This document shows, one piece after another, positions 8,523-16,997 of a stretch of DNA of 64,000 nt. Both the position numbers and the translations under genes were made by a program. Below the pieces are notes generated by a model, which saw only the letters and a list, made by a program, of their open reading frames with translations, searched no databases and was not told where the DNA came from. The DNA is from Kribbella pratensis (GTDB taxonomy: Bacteria > Actinomycetota > Actinomycetes > Propionibacteriales > Kribbellaceae): contig NZ_SODP01000002.1 in NCBI RefSeq assembly GCF_004365355.1, forward strand, positions 1,545,838 through 1,609,837, written 5' to 3'. Numbering within the stretch: the stretch's first letter is position 1; every line of letters starts with the position of its first letter.

Positions 8523-10016
8523 ATGTCGGCAACAGCCGCGGCGCCGGCCGGCGCCAGATCCGGCACGCCCGCTCGGCGGCCGGGGGTAGTACTCGCAGTC
8601 ATCCTGGTCACCCAGCTGATGGTGATCCTCGACGGCACCGTGGTGAACATCGCGATGCCGCATATCCAGCAGGCCCTGCACTTCAGCCCGTCCAGCCTGT
8701 CGTGGGTGCAGAACGCCTACGCACTCGCGTTCGGCGGTCTCCTGCTCCTCGGCGCCCGCGCCGGTGACCTGCTCGGCCGCCGCCGGGTGTTCATCACCGG
8801 TATCAGTGTCTTCACGCTCGCCTCGCTGCTCGGCGGTCTCGCGCCGAACGCGGAGCTGCTGCTCGCCGCCCGGGTCCTGCAGGGCATCGGTGGCGCCATC
8901 GCCGCTCCGGCCGCGCTGACGCTGCTCATGCTCACGTACCGCGAAGGTCCCGAGCGGATGAAAGCACTCGGCTACTACAGCCTCGTCTCGTCCGGCGGCG
9001 GCAGCGTCGGCCTGGTCCTCGGGGGCATGCTGACCGAGTGGGCGTCCTGGCGCTGGGGCCTGTTCGTGAACGTCCCGATCGGTATCGCGCTGGTCTTCGC
9101 CGCGCGACGCGTGCTGACCGAGACCGAGCCTGAGACCGGTCGCTTCGACGTGGCCGGTGCGCTCACGTCGACGCTCGGCATCACGTCACTCGTCTACGGC
9201 TTCATCCGCGTCGCCGAGGCCGGCTGGACGTCGGCCGAAGTACTGGCAGCCTTCGCGGCCGGCGTGGTGCTGCTGGTCTCGTTCGTACTGATCGAGCGCC
9301 GGGTCAGCCACCCGATCGTGCCGCTGCGGCTGTTCAAGTCCGCCGCCCGGTCGACGTCGTACCTGACCATGCTGCTCGTCGTCGGGACGATGTTCGGGAT
9401 GTTCTTCTTCCTGACGCAGTACCTGCAGGGCGTGCTCGCGCTGAGCCCGCTGTCGGCCGGCCTGGCCTTCCTGCCGATGACCGGTCTGCTGTTCACCGCG
9501 TCGCGCGTCGTACCGCGGCTGGTCGCACGGATCGACGGCGCGAAGCTGATGCTGGCCGGATCGACGCTGGTCGTACTGGGCACGGTGTGGCTGACGCGAC
9601 TGGACGCGCACAGCACCTACCTGCACGACGTGGTCGGTCCGCTGCTGCTGTTCGGCGGCGGTGCCGGGATGATCTTCATCCCGCTGGTCGGCCGGGCCAT
9701 CTCCGGTGTCGCACCGCAGGACTCGGGCGCCGCGTCGGGCATGCTGAACGTGGTCCAGCAGGTCGGCGGCGCACTGGGCCTCGGCATCCTGGTCACGATC
9801 TTCGGTACGGCGAGCCGCAACTCGACCTCCGTCGTACCGCGGGAGGTCCTGGTCGACGGGGTCCACGCAGCCTTCATCGGCGCACTGGTGTACGCCGGAC
9901 TCAGCCTGACCATGATCGTGATCAGCGTCCGTCCGTGGAACTGGTTCCGCACCGAACCGGCGCCGGTCGAGAGCCTGACTCAGATGGAGGCGGCGCCGTC
10001 CACGACCAGCACCTGA
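8523..10016 (+). CDS. MFS multidrug efflux transporter (DHA2, EmrB/QacA type)
   Basis: This is a 497-residue inner-membrane proton antiporter. About 14 hydrophobic segments are visible. The first contains LMVILDGTVVNIAMPHI, the DHA2 motif D1 signature, followed by GDLLGRRRVF (motif A), then LQGIGGAIAAPAAL and a motif C-like GLVLGGMLTEWASWRW. The ATG at 8523 has an aaggag RBS. It is divergently transcribed from tetR across tandem operators, the classic layout of an inducible drug-efflux unit. Substrates cannot be predicted. The last 37 nt overlap the convergent SDR gene. Confidence 0.93.
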   Translation: MSATAAAPAGARSGTPARRPGVVLAVILVTQLMVILDGTVVNIAMPHIQQALHFSPSSLSWVQNAYALAFGGLLLLGARAGDLLGRRRVFITGISVFTLASLLGGLAPNAELLLAARVLQGIGGAIAAPAALTLLMLTYREGPERMKALGYYSLVSSGGGSVGLVLGGMLTEWASWRWGLFVNVPIGIALVFAARRVLTETEPETGRFDVAGALTSTLGITSLVYGFIRVAEAGWTSAEVLAAFAAGVVLLVSFVLIERRVSHPIVPLRLFKSAARSTSYLTMLLVVGTMFGMFFFLTQYLQGVLALSPLSAGLAFLPMTGLLFTASRVVPRLVARIDGAKLMLAGSTLVVLGTVWLTRLDAHSTYLHDVVGPLLLFGGGAGMIFIPLVGRAISGVAPQDSGAASGMLNVVQQVGGALGLGILVTIFGTASRNSTSVVPREVLVDGVHAAFIGALVYAGLSLTMIVISVRPWNWFRTEPAPVESLTQMEAAPSTTST

Positions 10017-10726
10017 CCGTTGATGTTCGTGTTCTCCAGCAGGAGCATGCGGACGACCGGCAGCACGTCCTCCGGCTCGGTCAGGTGGCCGGTCGGAGTA
10101 CGGCGGACGATCTGGTCGAGCTGGGTCTGACCTAGGACCGCGGACATCTCCGAGGCGAAGAAGCCCGGCGCGACCGAGTTGGCGAGGATGCGGCCACCGA
10201 GCTCACGAGCGAGTGAGCGGGTGGCCGCATCCATACCGCCCTTGGTGGCCGAGTACGCCACGAGGCCGGGATAGCCGCGTTGCGCGCAGATCGAGGTGAT
10301 GTTGACGATCCGGCCCTTCAGACCCTTGGCGAGCATCCGGCGCAGGACGAAACGGGTCAGGATCAACGGCGACGTCAGGTTGGTCTGGATGATCTCGGCC
10401 AGGTGGTCGGCGGACGTGTGGACGTGCAGCGAGTCCTGACCGATCGCCGCATTGTTGACCAAGGCATCGATCGGCCCGAGGACCTCTTCGACCTGTTTGA
10501 CGAAGGCCTGACCGGCTTTGGCGTCGTTGACGTCGACCGAGCCGTAGTGCAGGTGGTCCGGGTACTTCTCGCCGAGCGCTCTCAGCTCCGGCGTGACGGT
10601 CCGGGCGAAGGCGGCGACCTTCAGGCCGGCCGCAAGCAGGTCGGTGACGATCGCCAGGCCGAGACCGCGCGAGCCGCCCGACACCAGCACGACCGTGGCC
10701 GGCGGGACAAGACTGACTTCAGACAT
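9980..10726 (-). CDS. SDR-family oxidoreductase (FabG-like)
   Basis: The 248-residue NAD(P)-dependent short-chain dehydrogenase shows the Rossmann GGSRGLG motif near the N-terminus, NNAAIG, catalytic Ser in NITSICAQRG and YSATK (Tyr-x3-Lys), and the usual C-terminal NGQVLVVDGAASI. It is the third gene of a minus-strand ACP, AMP-ligase and SDR operon. Its ATG (10726; a GTG lies just upstream at 10729) lies inside the last codons of the ligase gene, so translation is probably coupled. In this context it may reduce a beta-keto or keto acyl group carried on the neighbouring ACP; this is an inference. Confidence 0.88.
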   Translation of the reverse strand: MSEVSLVPPATVVLVSGGSRGLGLAIVTDLLAAGLKVAAFARTVTPELRALGEKYPDHLHYGSVDVNDAKAGQAFVKQVEEVLGPIDALVNNAAIGQDSLHVHTSADHLAEIIQTNLTSPLILTRFVLRRMLAKGLKGRIVNITSICAQRGYPGLVAYSATKGGMDAATRSLARELGGRILANSVAPGFFASEMSAVLGQTQLDQIVRRTPTGHLTEPEDVLPVVRMLLLENTNINGQVLVVDGAASI

Positions 10727-11972
10727 CACTCTTCAGGGTTTCCTTCTGCGGGATCTCGTCGAGGAACTTGATCCTTCTGGGTACGCCGTAGTCGGGCAGG
10801 CGGGTCGAGCACCACTGCACCAGGTCGGCATCCGTGATCGGGCCGAGCGCGCGGTTCGGGACGACCTCGGCCGCGACCATCCGGCCGACCAGCGGTGCCT
10901 TGCGCGCGAACACCCGCGCCCACGAAACACCCGGATGACCCATCAGCACGTTGCGGACCACGCCCGCTGACACCTTGGATCCGCCGACATTGATCTCGTC
11001 GGTGTCCAGCCGCCCGGTGATCAGCACGCGGTCGCCGTCGTACTCGACCCTGTCGCCGGTGTGTACGGCGCCGACCAGGCCCGCGCCGTGGTGCGGCGAG
11101 CGGATCACCAGCTCGTCGCCCTCGACACTCAGCACCGGACGCTCCGGATCGGGCTCGCGGTCCAGCCAGGACTTGGGGAACCCGGCCTTGCCGTCGTGCA
11201 CAACGATCGAGGCGCCGACCTCGGAGGACGCGTAGATCCAGGAGATCCGTGCCTTCGGGAAGACCTCGCGCAGCTGGTCGAGGATCGCTTGGTCGACCGG
11301 CTCGCCGCCGAGCGTGATCTGCTCCAGCGGTACGGCGGCGAGTGCGTCGGCGTCCCGGTAGATGGCCTGCCGCCAGAACGTCGGCGTACCCGAGGCTGCT
11401 GTGACGCCGTGCTCGGCCGCGACCGCCGGCCATTCCTCGAGCTCATTGGGCTCGATCACGACCAGGCCTTGGTCGGCCTGGGTCAGCGAGAGCGTGACGA
11501 CCTGCCACCAGGCGTACGTCCCGGGCGAGTACGGCAGCAACCAGGTGCGTGGCGGTTGATCCCCGGTGACCGTGGTCAGGGATTCGAGGGTGTGGCCGAT
11601 GCGCTTCGGACGACCGGTCGAGCCGGACGTGAGGAGCCAGGCACGACCGGACTCCTCGACGCGCTTCAGCCTGGCCGGCGTCACTGCCCCATCGGGCAGG
11701 ACGATGGCGAAACCGGACTCGCCCAGCTCCTCGCGCATCCGCAGATCCACCCGGGACTGGGTCGCGACCAGCAGCTCAGTGCCGTGGACGGCGTGGTGCC
11801 GAACGGCAGCGAGCGCGTCGGCGCCGCTGTCGACCAGGACCGCTGCGGGCGAAGGCAGTTGCGGCAGCTTGTGCAGCGTCCGCCAGGTCAGGCGCTTACC
11901 GGCGACGACGACAGTGTTGTCGTCACCGATCAGGGCGGTGGTCCGGCGGCGGCTGGTCACGGCGGCCGTCAC
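10719..11972 (-). CDS. AMP-dependent acyl ligase (short ANL-family enzyme)
   Basis: The 417-residue adenylate-forming enzyme is shorter than standard acyl-CoA or DltA ligases (about 500). It has the P-loop LTSGSTGRPKR, SGTPTFW, a YASSE motif (A5 region), TGDRVEYDGDRVLITGR (A7/A8), and a C-terminal Lys in IPQKETLKSDV equivalent to the catalytic A10 lysine. It overlaps the upstream ACP gene by GTGA and the downstream SDR start by 8 nt. The likely role is to activate a carboxylic acid as acyl-AMP and load it onto the adjacent carrier protein. The substrate is unknown. Confidence 0.88.
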   Translation of the reverse strand: MTAAVTSRRRTTALIGDDNTVVVAGKRLTWRTLHKLPQLPSPAAVLVDSGADALAAVRHHAVHGTELLVATQSRVDLRMREELGESGFAIVLPDGAVTPARLKRVEESGRAWLLTSGSTGRPKRIGHTLESLTTVTGDQPPRTWLLPYSPGTYAWWQVVTLSLTQADQGLVVIEPNELEEWPAVAAEHGVTAASGTPTFWRQAIYRDADALAAVPLEQITLGGEPVDQAILDQLREVFPKARISWIYASSEVGASIVVHDGKAGFPKSWLDREPDPERPVLSVEGDELVIRSPHHGAGLVGAVHTGDRVEYDGDRVLITGRLDTDEINVGGSKVSAGVVRNVLMGHPGVSWARVFARKAPLVGRMVAAEVVPNRALGPITDADLVQWCSTRLPDYGVPRRIKFLDEIPQKETLKSDV

Positions 11973-12220
11973 GCGGACTGGAGCTGCTCGATGAAATCCA
12001 GTACGTCGCCGACCGTCGCGATCCGGCGCAGCCCAGGGGCGTCGAAGTTCAGCTCGTCGCCGAGCTCGTCCTCCACCCGGAGGGCCAACTCGGAGAAGTC
12101 CAGTGATCGGAAGCCGATCTCGCGGAGATCCGCTGTGTCGTCGGCCGGCAATGACCGGCCCTGGGCCGTCATTACCTCACCCATCATCTCCCTGACCCGA
12201 CCCCGCGCCACCGAACTCAT
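11969..12220 (-). CDS. Acyl carrier protein
   Basis: The 83-residue carrier protein has its phosphopantetheine attachment serine in EIGFRSLDFSELAL, a variant of the GxDSL motif with Arg replacing Asp, then the acidic helix RVEDELGDELNF. The ATG at 12220 (MSSVARGRV) gives a normal ACP length; an upstream in-frame ATG at 12277 would add 19 residues with no ACP similarity. A TTGACA-like sequence within that extension may be a -35 element, which also favours the shorter form. It is the first gene of the ACP, ligase and SDR operon, and is not the housekeeping fatty-acid ACP by context. Confidence 0.85.
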   Translation of the reverse strand: MSSVARGRVREMMGEVMTAQGRSLPADDTADLREIGFRSLDFSELALRVEDELGDELNFDAPGLRRIATVGDVLDFIEQLQSA

Positions 12221-12381
12221 AGTCCCGAAGCCTAGCGGGTCACCATCGAGCACCCAGGCTGTCAACCGTTTGACCATCGGGACCTCCCGGCGACTGAGCG
12301 GTGTGGGAGGTTACTGAGTGTAAATGCGATCTTCACCGTGGTAAACGGCTCACCGGCCACGAACGCGACTCGTCGGACTCA

Positions 12382-12387
12382 TACACT
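12382..12387 (+). promoter_or_regulatory. -10 box, leaderless promoter
   Basis: TACACT is followed by 6 nt and the ATG at 12394. There is no RBS, so the transcript probably begins at the start codon of the large membrane protein. Confidence 0.55.
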
Positions 12388-12393
12388 TGCGCG

Positions 12394-14820
12394 ATGATCA
12401 GAGCGGGCAGGCGCCGTACTGCGGGACGCGGCAAGCCGATCGCGGGGCGGGGTAAGCGGATCGCGGCCTTCGCGAGCCTGCCCGTCCTGCCGCTGGCCTG
12501 GTTCGTGGCGCTGCAGGAGCATCCGCCCTGGATGCCCGCGGCGTACCTGGCTTATCTCCTGATCGTGATCGTCGTACCGGGCACGATGTTCTGGCGCCGG
12601 CTGACCGGCGGTGTCGGGTGGTTCTCGGCCGATATCGTCCTGGGTACCGCGTTCGGCCTGGCCGTCGAGGCGCTGGTCTACCCGATCGGGATGCTGTTCA
12701 AGATGCCGTTCGCGGCGTTGCTGATGCCGGCGCTGGCGCTCGGGGTGTGGCGAGCATTACCGCGACTCAAGCTGCCCGAGCGGCCGACACCGTGGTGGGC
12801 GATCGCCGGTGCGATGGTCGCGGTCGGGGTCGCGGCCGCGTGGTTCGTGCGCGTCGGCTCGCGGCTCATTCCGCTCAACGGATCGCAGGCGCTGCGGCCC
12901 GACTCGGACGCACCGCACAGCCTCGCGCTGGCGGGTGAAGTGACGCACCATTTCCCGCCGCGCGTCCCGTACGCCGATGGCGACTGGCTGACGAGCCACT
13001 GGACGGCGTACGACCACATCGCGTCCGCCCACTGGATCACGAGTGTTCCGCTCGACGTACTCACGCATCGGATGGTGCCGTTCGCGTGGATCCTGCTGAC
13101 GGTGCTGGGTGCGGCCGCGGTCGGGATGATGCTGACTGGTCGTGCCGTTGCCGCACCGATCGCTGCAGGGCTCGTGGTGGCCGCAGGCGACCTGGTTGCC
13201 TGGCCGTGGGCGGTGTCCGACCGGGTGTTCGCGGACGGGCCGTTTTCCCTCGGACAGCTGACCAATCCGCCGCAGGCGTTCTCCACGGTGTTGCTGCTGC
13301 CGCTGATCGCGGTCACGACGTTGCTTCTGCGGCGTCAGTCGGCCAGGACGCGCGGTGAGTTGTTTCGGCTCTTCGTTGCAGCAGGTGTCCTCATTGCTGC
13401 GCTGGCGTTGACGAAAGCGACCGCACTGCCTGTCTACGCGACCGGTCTGGCCGTTGCGTGGATCTATCTGACGGTCCGGGCCGGCCGGCTCAATCTGCGT
13501 GCTCTCGTGCTCGGCGTGAGCGTCGCGACGGCGTATGCGTTGACGTTCTTCTTCGTACTGCGTGGCGCCGCGTCGAGCGTGCGGTTCGATCCGGGGGCGA
13601 CCTTCGACAGCCTGGCGGATCGAATGGGCGGTGGGTCCGCTGTCCCGGTGATCGCTGCGGTCGTTGTGGTCGGGTGGGTCATGCCGGTGGTCGGTGCGCT
13701 GCTGATCAAGCCTCGGTTGGCGCACGACCCGATGCTGGTCTTCCTGGTCGGCGGATTCGTCGCGGCGCTGCTGGGTGCGTCGCTGTTGGCGGATCGCGGT
13801 GACACGCAACTGTTCTTCATTCGGACCGGGTTCATGTTCGGCGTACTGCTTGCGACCTGGGGGCTTGGGTCACTGGAGCGGCGGCAGTACTGGATTGCTG
13901 CGGTTGCGTTGGTGATCGGCGTCGCAGCCATCTATTGGGGTCGTTATCGCTCGGACAAGTCGTGCACGTCGGCGAGCTGCTTCGGACAGGGCCTCGTTGT
14001 CGCACTGGTGATCGCTGCGATCGGCATCGGCGTCTTCGGGCTGGTACTGCGCGGCTCTCGGCGTACCTGGGCTGTCATCGCCGTGGGAGCTCTGGTCGGT
14101 ACGACGGTGTCGCCGACGGTGGCGTCCGTACGGAAGTTCGCCGGCCCGCCGTTGACGTCGTACGAGTCGATCGCGCCGGGCGGGATCGAGGCGGCGCGGT
14201 TCATCCGGCGCAACTCCGGGTCGGACGACCGGATCGCCACCAACGTGCACTGCCACCAGGCGAGAGCGTCACACTGTCAGATCGGCTCGTACTGGATCGC
14301 CGGCTACGCCGAGCGGCACGTGCTGGTGGAGGGGTGGGCGTACCAGGCCAGGGTCGACGACACGTATCCCGCCGGCGTGCAGGGGCCCTATGCGGACCAG
14401 GAGCGGCTGCAGCTGAACGACGAGGTATTCAGCAACCCCACCCGCCAGGTGATCGAGACGCTGCGCACGAAGTACGACGTGCAGTGGTTGCTGCTCGACG
14501 ACCGCGTCAGTGCACCACCGAAGAACCTGGACAAGCTGACCGAGCTCAGGTTCCAGCTGGGCAGTGTCCGCGTCTACCAGATCTATCCCCCACCACCGGA
14601 GACCCCGTTCCCGACCCGAACGCCCTCACCCACCGGCAGCCCAGGCCCGACCCCCACTTCCCCAACCAGCCCGACCAACAGCCAGTCACCAGGTCAAACC
14701 CAACCGACCCAGCCCTTCCCAACCGGCAGCCTGCCGACGGCCAGCGTGCCGACCGCCAGCCTCCCCACAGGCTCGGCCCCGACGCAACAACCGACCTCGC
14801 CGGGACCCACGAGCCCGTAG
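12394..14820 (+). CDS. Giant polytopic membrane protein with Pro/Thr/Ser-rich tail (candidate GT-C-type glycosyltransferase)
   Basis: The protein has 808 residues. A short basic N-terminus (RAGRRRTAGRGK) precedes roughly 12-14 hydrophobic segments to about residue 570, then a soluble domain (RFIRRNSGSDDRIATNVHCH, ERHVLVEGWAYQ), then a low-complexity tail of about 75 residues rich in Pro, Thr and Ser (PTSPTSPTNS-like). It is paralogous to the protein at 28358-30586, which shares the IATN/VATN-x-HC and VL(V/I)EGW motifs. The membrane-plus-extracytoplasmic layout resembles lipid-linked-sugar-dependent GT-C transferases, but I see no decisive catalytic motif. Its place in the glycan region supports a role in polymer decoration or export. 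The real start is the leaderless ATG. Confidence 0.75.
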   Translation: MIRAGRRRTAGRGKPIAGRGKRIAAFASLPVLPLAWFVALQEHPPWMPAAYLAYLLIVIVVPGTMFWRRLTGGVGWFSADIVLGTAFGLAVEALVYPIGMLFKMPFAALLMPALALGVWRALPRLKLPERPTPWWAIAGAMVAVGVAAAWFVRVGSRLIPLNGSQALRPDSDAPHSLALAGEVTHHFPPRVPYADGDWLTSHWTAYDHIASAHWITSVPLDVLTHRMVPFAWILLTVLGAAAVGMMLTGRAVAAPIAAGLVVAAGDLVAWPWAVSDRVFADGPFSLGQLTNPPQAFSTVLLLPLIAVTTLLLRRQSARTRGELFRLFVAAGVLIAALALTKATALPVYATGLAVAWIYLTVRAGRLNLRALVLGVSVATAYALTFFFVLRGAASSVRFDPGATFDSLADRMGGGSAVPVIAAVVVVGWVMPVVGALLIKPRLAHDPMLVFLVGGFVAALLGASLLADRGDTQLFFIRTGFMFGVLLATWGLGSLERRQYWIAAVALVIGVAAIYWGRYRSDKSCTSASCFGQGLVVALVIAAIGIGVFGLVLRGSRRTWAVIAVGALVGTTVSPTVASVRKFAGPPLTSYESIAPGGIEAARFIRRNSGSDDRIATNVHCHQARASHCQIGSYWIAGYAERHVLVEGWAYQARVDDTYPAGVQGPYADQERLQLNDEVFSNPTRQVIETLRTKYDVQWLLLDDRVSAPPKNLDKLTELRFQLGSVRVYQIYPPPPETPFPTRTPSPTGSPGPTPTSPTSPTNSQSPGQTQPTQPFPTGSLPTASVPTASLPTGSAPTQQPTSPGPTSP

Positions 14821-14823
14821 GAG

Positions 14824-16395
14824 TCAGCGGAGCGAGACGGCGGGGATGCCGGTGCTTTGGTTGGAGAGGCGGTCGAGGGTGGTGATTGTGTAGATGTAGG
14901 CCTTGCCGGGTGTTGCGGTCGGGTCGACGTACGACTGGGTGGCGCCGGTGGAGCGGAGGGTCGCGAGCAGGTTGCGGGCGTCGTTGTCCGGGCAGTGGTC
15001 GCTGCCGAGGAGCTCACGACGGTAAATCGCGTACGACGTGGTGTCGTTCGACGTGCGGGACCACTTGAGTTGTACGCCGTCCGCAGTGCGCGACGCGTGG
15101 ACCGCGTGGGCGGGGAGCGGCGGGCGGGAGTCGAGCGCAGGCATAGCGGGGATCAGCGCCGGCTTGGTGTACCAGGTGTTGTTGAGGAGCGTGGTCGCAC
15201 CGAGGCGATCGGCGCGGACGTCCTTCGCGGAGAAGTAGATGTTGCCCTTCACCTCGGGGATCGCGCTGTCGAACGCCAGGTGGTCGCTCAGCTCCTGCGG
15301 GTCCGACCAGTCCGGCGACTGCGTCGACGTACCGACCTTGTACGTCGCCTCGCCGATGTAGAGGTGGACGTGCGTACCGCGGACCTGGTCGGCCCACCAC
15401 GGGACGATCTTGTTGTAGTCGGCGGGCGCGAATCCGCCGGCCCAGTAGACCTGCGGGACGATGTAGTCGATCCACTCCTCGCGGACCCACTTGCGCGTGT
15501 CCGCCGCGAGGTCGTCGTAGGTCTGCACGCCGGCCGTGGTGTCGGTGCCCTCCGGGTCGGTCGCCTTGTTCCGCCAGACCGCGAACGGCGAGATGCCGAA
15601 CTTGATCCACGGCTTGATCGCATGCATCTTCTCGGTCAGCTCGTGGATCAGCAGGTCGATGTTGTGCCGCCGCCAGTCCTGCAGGTTGGTGTAACCGTCG
15701 GGGTACTGCGCGAAGGTGGCGGCATCGTCGAACGTCTGGCCGGCCACGGGGTACGGGTAGAAGTAGTCGTCGAAGTGCACGCCGTCGATGTCGTACCGCG
15801 AGACCGCGTCCATGATCGCGTCCTCGACGAGCTTGCGAGCCGCCGGGATGCCGGGGTTGTAGGAGAGCTTCCCGCCGTACGTGACGACCCAGTCGGGGTG
15901 CTGCCGGGCCGGGTGCGTCGGGATGAGCGCGTTGATGTCCGTGCCCATCGAGAGCCGGTACGGGTTGAACCACGCGTGCAGCTCGAGGTTCCGCTTGTGC
16001 GCCTCGGCCACCGCGAACGCCAGCGGGTCGTAGCCGGGGTCACCGCCCTGGTGACCGGTCAGGTACTGCGACCAGGGCTCGACCTTCGACGGCCAGAACG
16101 CGTCCGCGGTCGGGCGCACCTGCAGGATGACCGCGTTGTGGTGCTGCCGGACCGCGTCGTCGAGCCAGCCGATCAGCTCGGCCTGCTGCTGCGCCGCGCT
16201 CAGACCGGTCTTCGACGGCCAGTCGATGTTCACCACCGACGAGATCCAGCTCGCCCGGAACTGCCGCAGCGGAGTGGTCGCGCTGGGCGCACACTTCTGC
16301 TGGTCCGCGGGCGCGGCCGACGCCGTACCTGTCAGACCGCCGAGCACCAGGCCCGCCGCCACACCAAGAACACCCATCGCTCGCCAGACTCTCAT
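14824..16395 (-). CDS. Secreted glycoside hydrolase-like protein (GHL10/DUF187) with FnIII domain
   Basis: This 523-residue exported protein has a signal peptide (about 1-27, ending TASAAPA). A GHL10 TIM-barrel follows (about 40-400: RASWISSVVNIDWPSK, LQVRPTADAFWPS, HAWFNPYRLS, IDGVHFDDYFYPYP, WIKFGISPFAVWRN, YIVPQVYWA). A fibronectin type III-like domain (about 410-523) ends it. Acidic residues in DGVHFDDYFYP are likely catalytic. GHL10 proteins act on peptidoglycan or wall-linked glycans in other bacteria (for example YngK-like). The gene ends 3 nt from the convergent giant membrane protein gene. A role in trimming the wall polymer is an inference. Confidence 0.88.
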   Translation of the reverse strand: MRVWRAMGVLGVAAGLVLGGLTGTASAAPADQQKCAPSATTPLRQFRASWISSVVNIDWPSKTGLSAAQQQAELIGWLDDAVRQHHNAVILQVRPTADAFWPSKVEPWSQYLTGHQGGDPGYDPLAFAVAEAHKRNLELHAWFNPYRLSMGTDINALIPTHPARQHPDWVVTYGGKLSYNPGIPAARKLVEDAIMDAVSRYDIDGVHFDDYFYPYPVAGQTFDDAATFAQYPDGYTNLQDWRRHNIDLLIHELTEKMHAIKPWIKFGISPFAVWRNKATDPEGTDTTAGVQTYDDLAADTRKWVREEWIDYIVPQVYWAGGFAPADYNKIVPWWADQVRGTHVHLYIGEATYKVGTSTQSPDWSDPQELSDHLAFDSAIPEVKGNIYFSAKDVRADRLGATTLLNNTWYTKPALIPAMPALDSRPPLPAHAVHASRTADGVQLKWSRTSNDTTSYAIYRRELLGSDHCPDNDARNLLATLRSTGATQSYVDPTATPGKAYIYTITTLDRLSNQSTGIPAVSLR

Positions 16396-16481
16396 GTCAC
16401 TCTCCGACCGTCATTCAACGTGAAGTCGAAAGATGTTTACACACCGAAGGCCATCTAGAACAGTGCTTGCTGAGATGGCGC

Positions 16482-16487
16482 TAGGTT
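16482..16487 (+). promoter_or_regulatory. -10 box, leaderless promoter of the pseH-pseI unit
   Basis: TAGGTT sits exactly 6 nt before the ATG at 16494. No RBS is present upstream of that ATG. Confidence 0.55.
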
Positions 16488-16493
16488 AGGTAC

Positions 16494-16997
16494 ATGCTGC
16501 GCACCGCGACTGAAGCTGATGTCGACACCATCCGGCGGCTGCGGAACCAGCAGGCCAATCGTGACGTCAGCATCACCTCCCACGAGATCTCCGCGGACGA
16601 ACACGCTGCGTGGTGGGCGAAGACGTCGAAGGACCCGAGCCGCCGCGTCCTGATCTACGAACGGGACGGTGCGACCGCCGGCGTCGTGAACTTCTTCGAT
16701 CTCGAGGGCACGTCGGGTGCGTGGGGGTTCTTCCTGGACGCCGACGGGCTCGCCGAGCGCGGGGAGACGCTGCCCGCGTGGATCGAGGTGATGCGCGAGG
16801 CCACGGCGTACGCGTTCGACGAGCTCGACCTCGACGTACTCAGCGGCGAGGTGCTCGAACACAACACGGTGGTCCGGCAGATGAACCGGCGCTTCCGGTT
16901 CGTCGAAGGTACGCCGGAGGTCCGGTACGCCGACGGCCGCGAACTCACCGTGATACCCATCAGCCTGCGCAAGCAGGATCGACGCAAGGGGAAGTAA
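16494..16997 (+). CDS. pseH: GNAT acetyltransferase, PseH-type
   Basis: This is a 167-residue Gcn5-related acetyltransferase. The N-terminal IRRLRNQQANRD and the HAAWWAK segment match the layout of PseH, which N-acetylates C4 of UDP-4-amino-4,6-dideoxy-AltNAc in the third step of pseudaminic acid synthesis. SGAWGFFLD, the helix YAFDELDLD, then EVLEHNTVVRQMNRRFRFVEG complete the GNAT fold. Its stop overlaps the ATG of pseI (TAATG), giving tight coupling to a pathway gene, which is the strongest reason for the specific call. The acyl donor could be another acyl-CoA. Confidence 0.75.
   Translation: MLRTATEADVDTIRRLRNQQANRDVSITSHEISADEHAAWWAKTSKDPSRRVLIYERDGATAGVVNFFDLEGTSGAWGFFLDADGLAERGETLPAWIEVMREATAYAFDELDLDVLSGEVLEHNTVVRQMNRRFRFVEGTPEVRYADGRELTVIPISLRKQDRRKGK

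Noticed and set aside
14857..16458. A 533-residue plus-strand open frame
   Set aside because: It is the antisense shadow of the GHL10 glycosidase, with Val/Arg/Asp-rich sequence and no domain.
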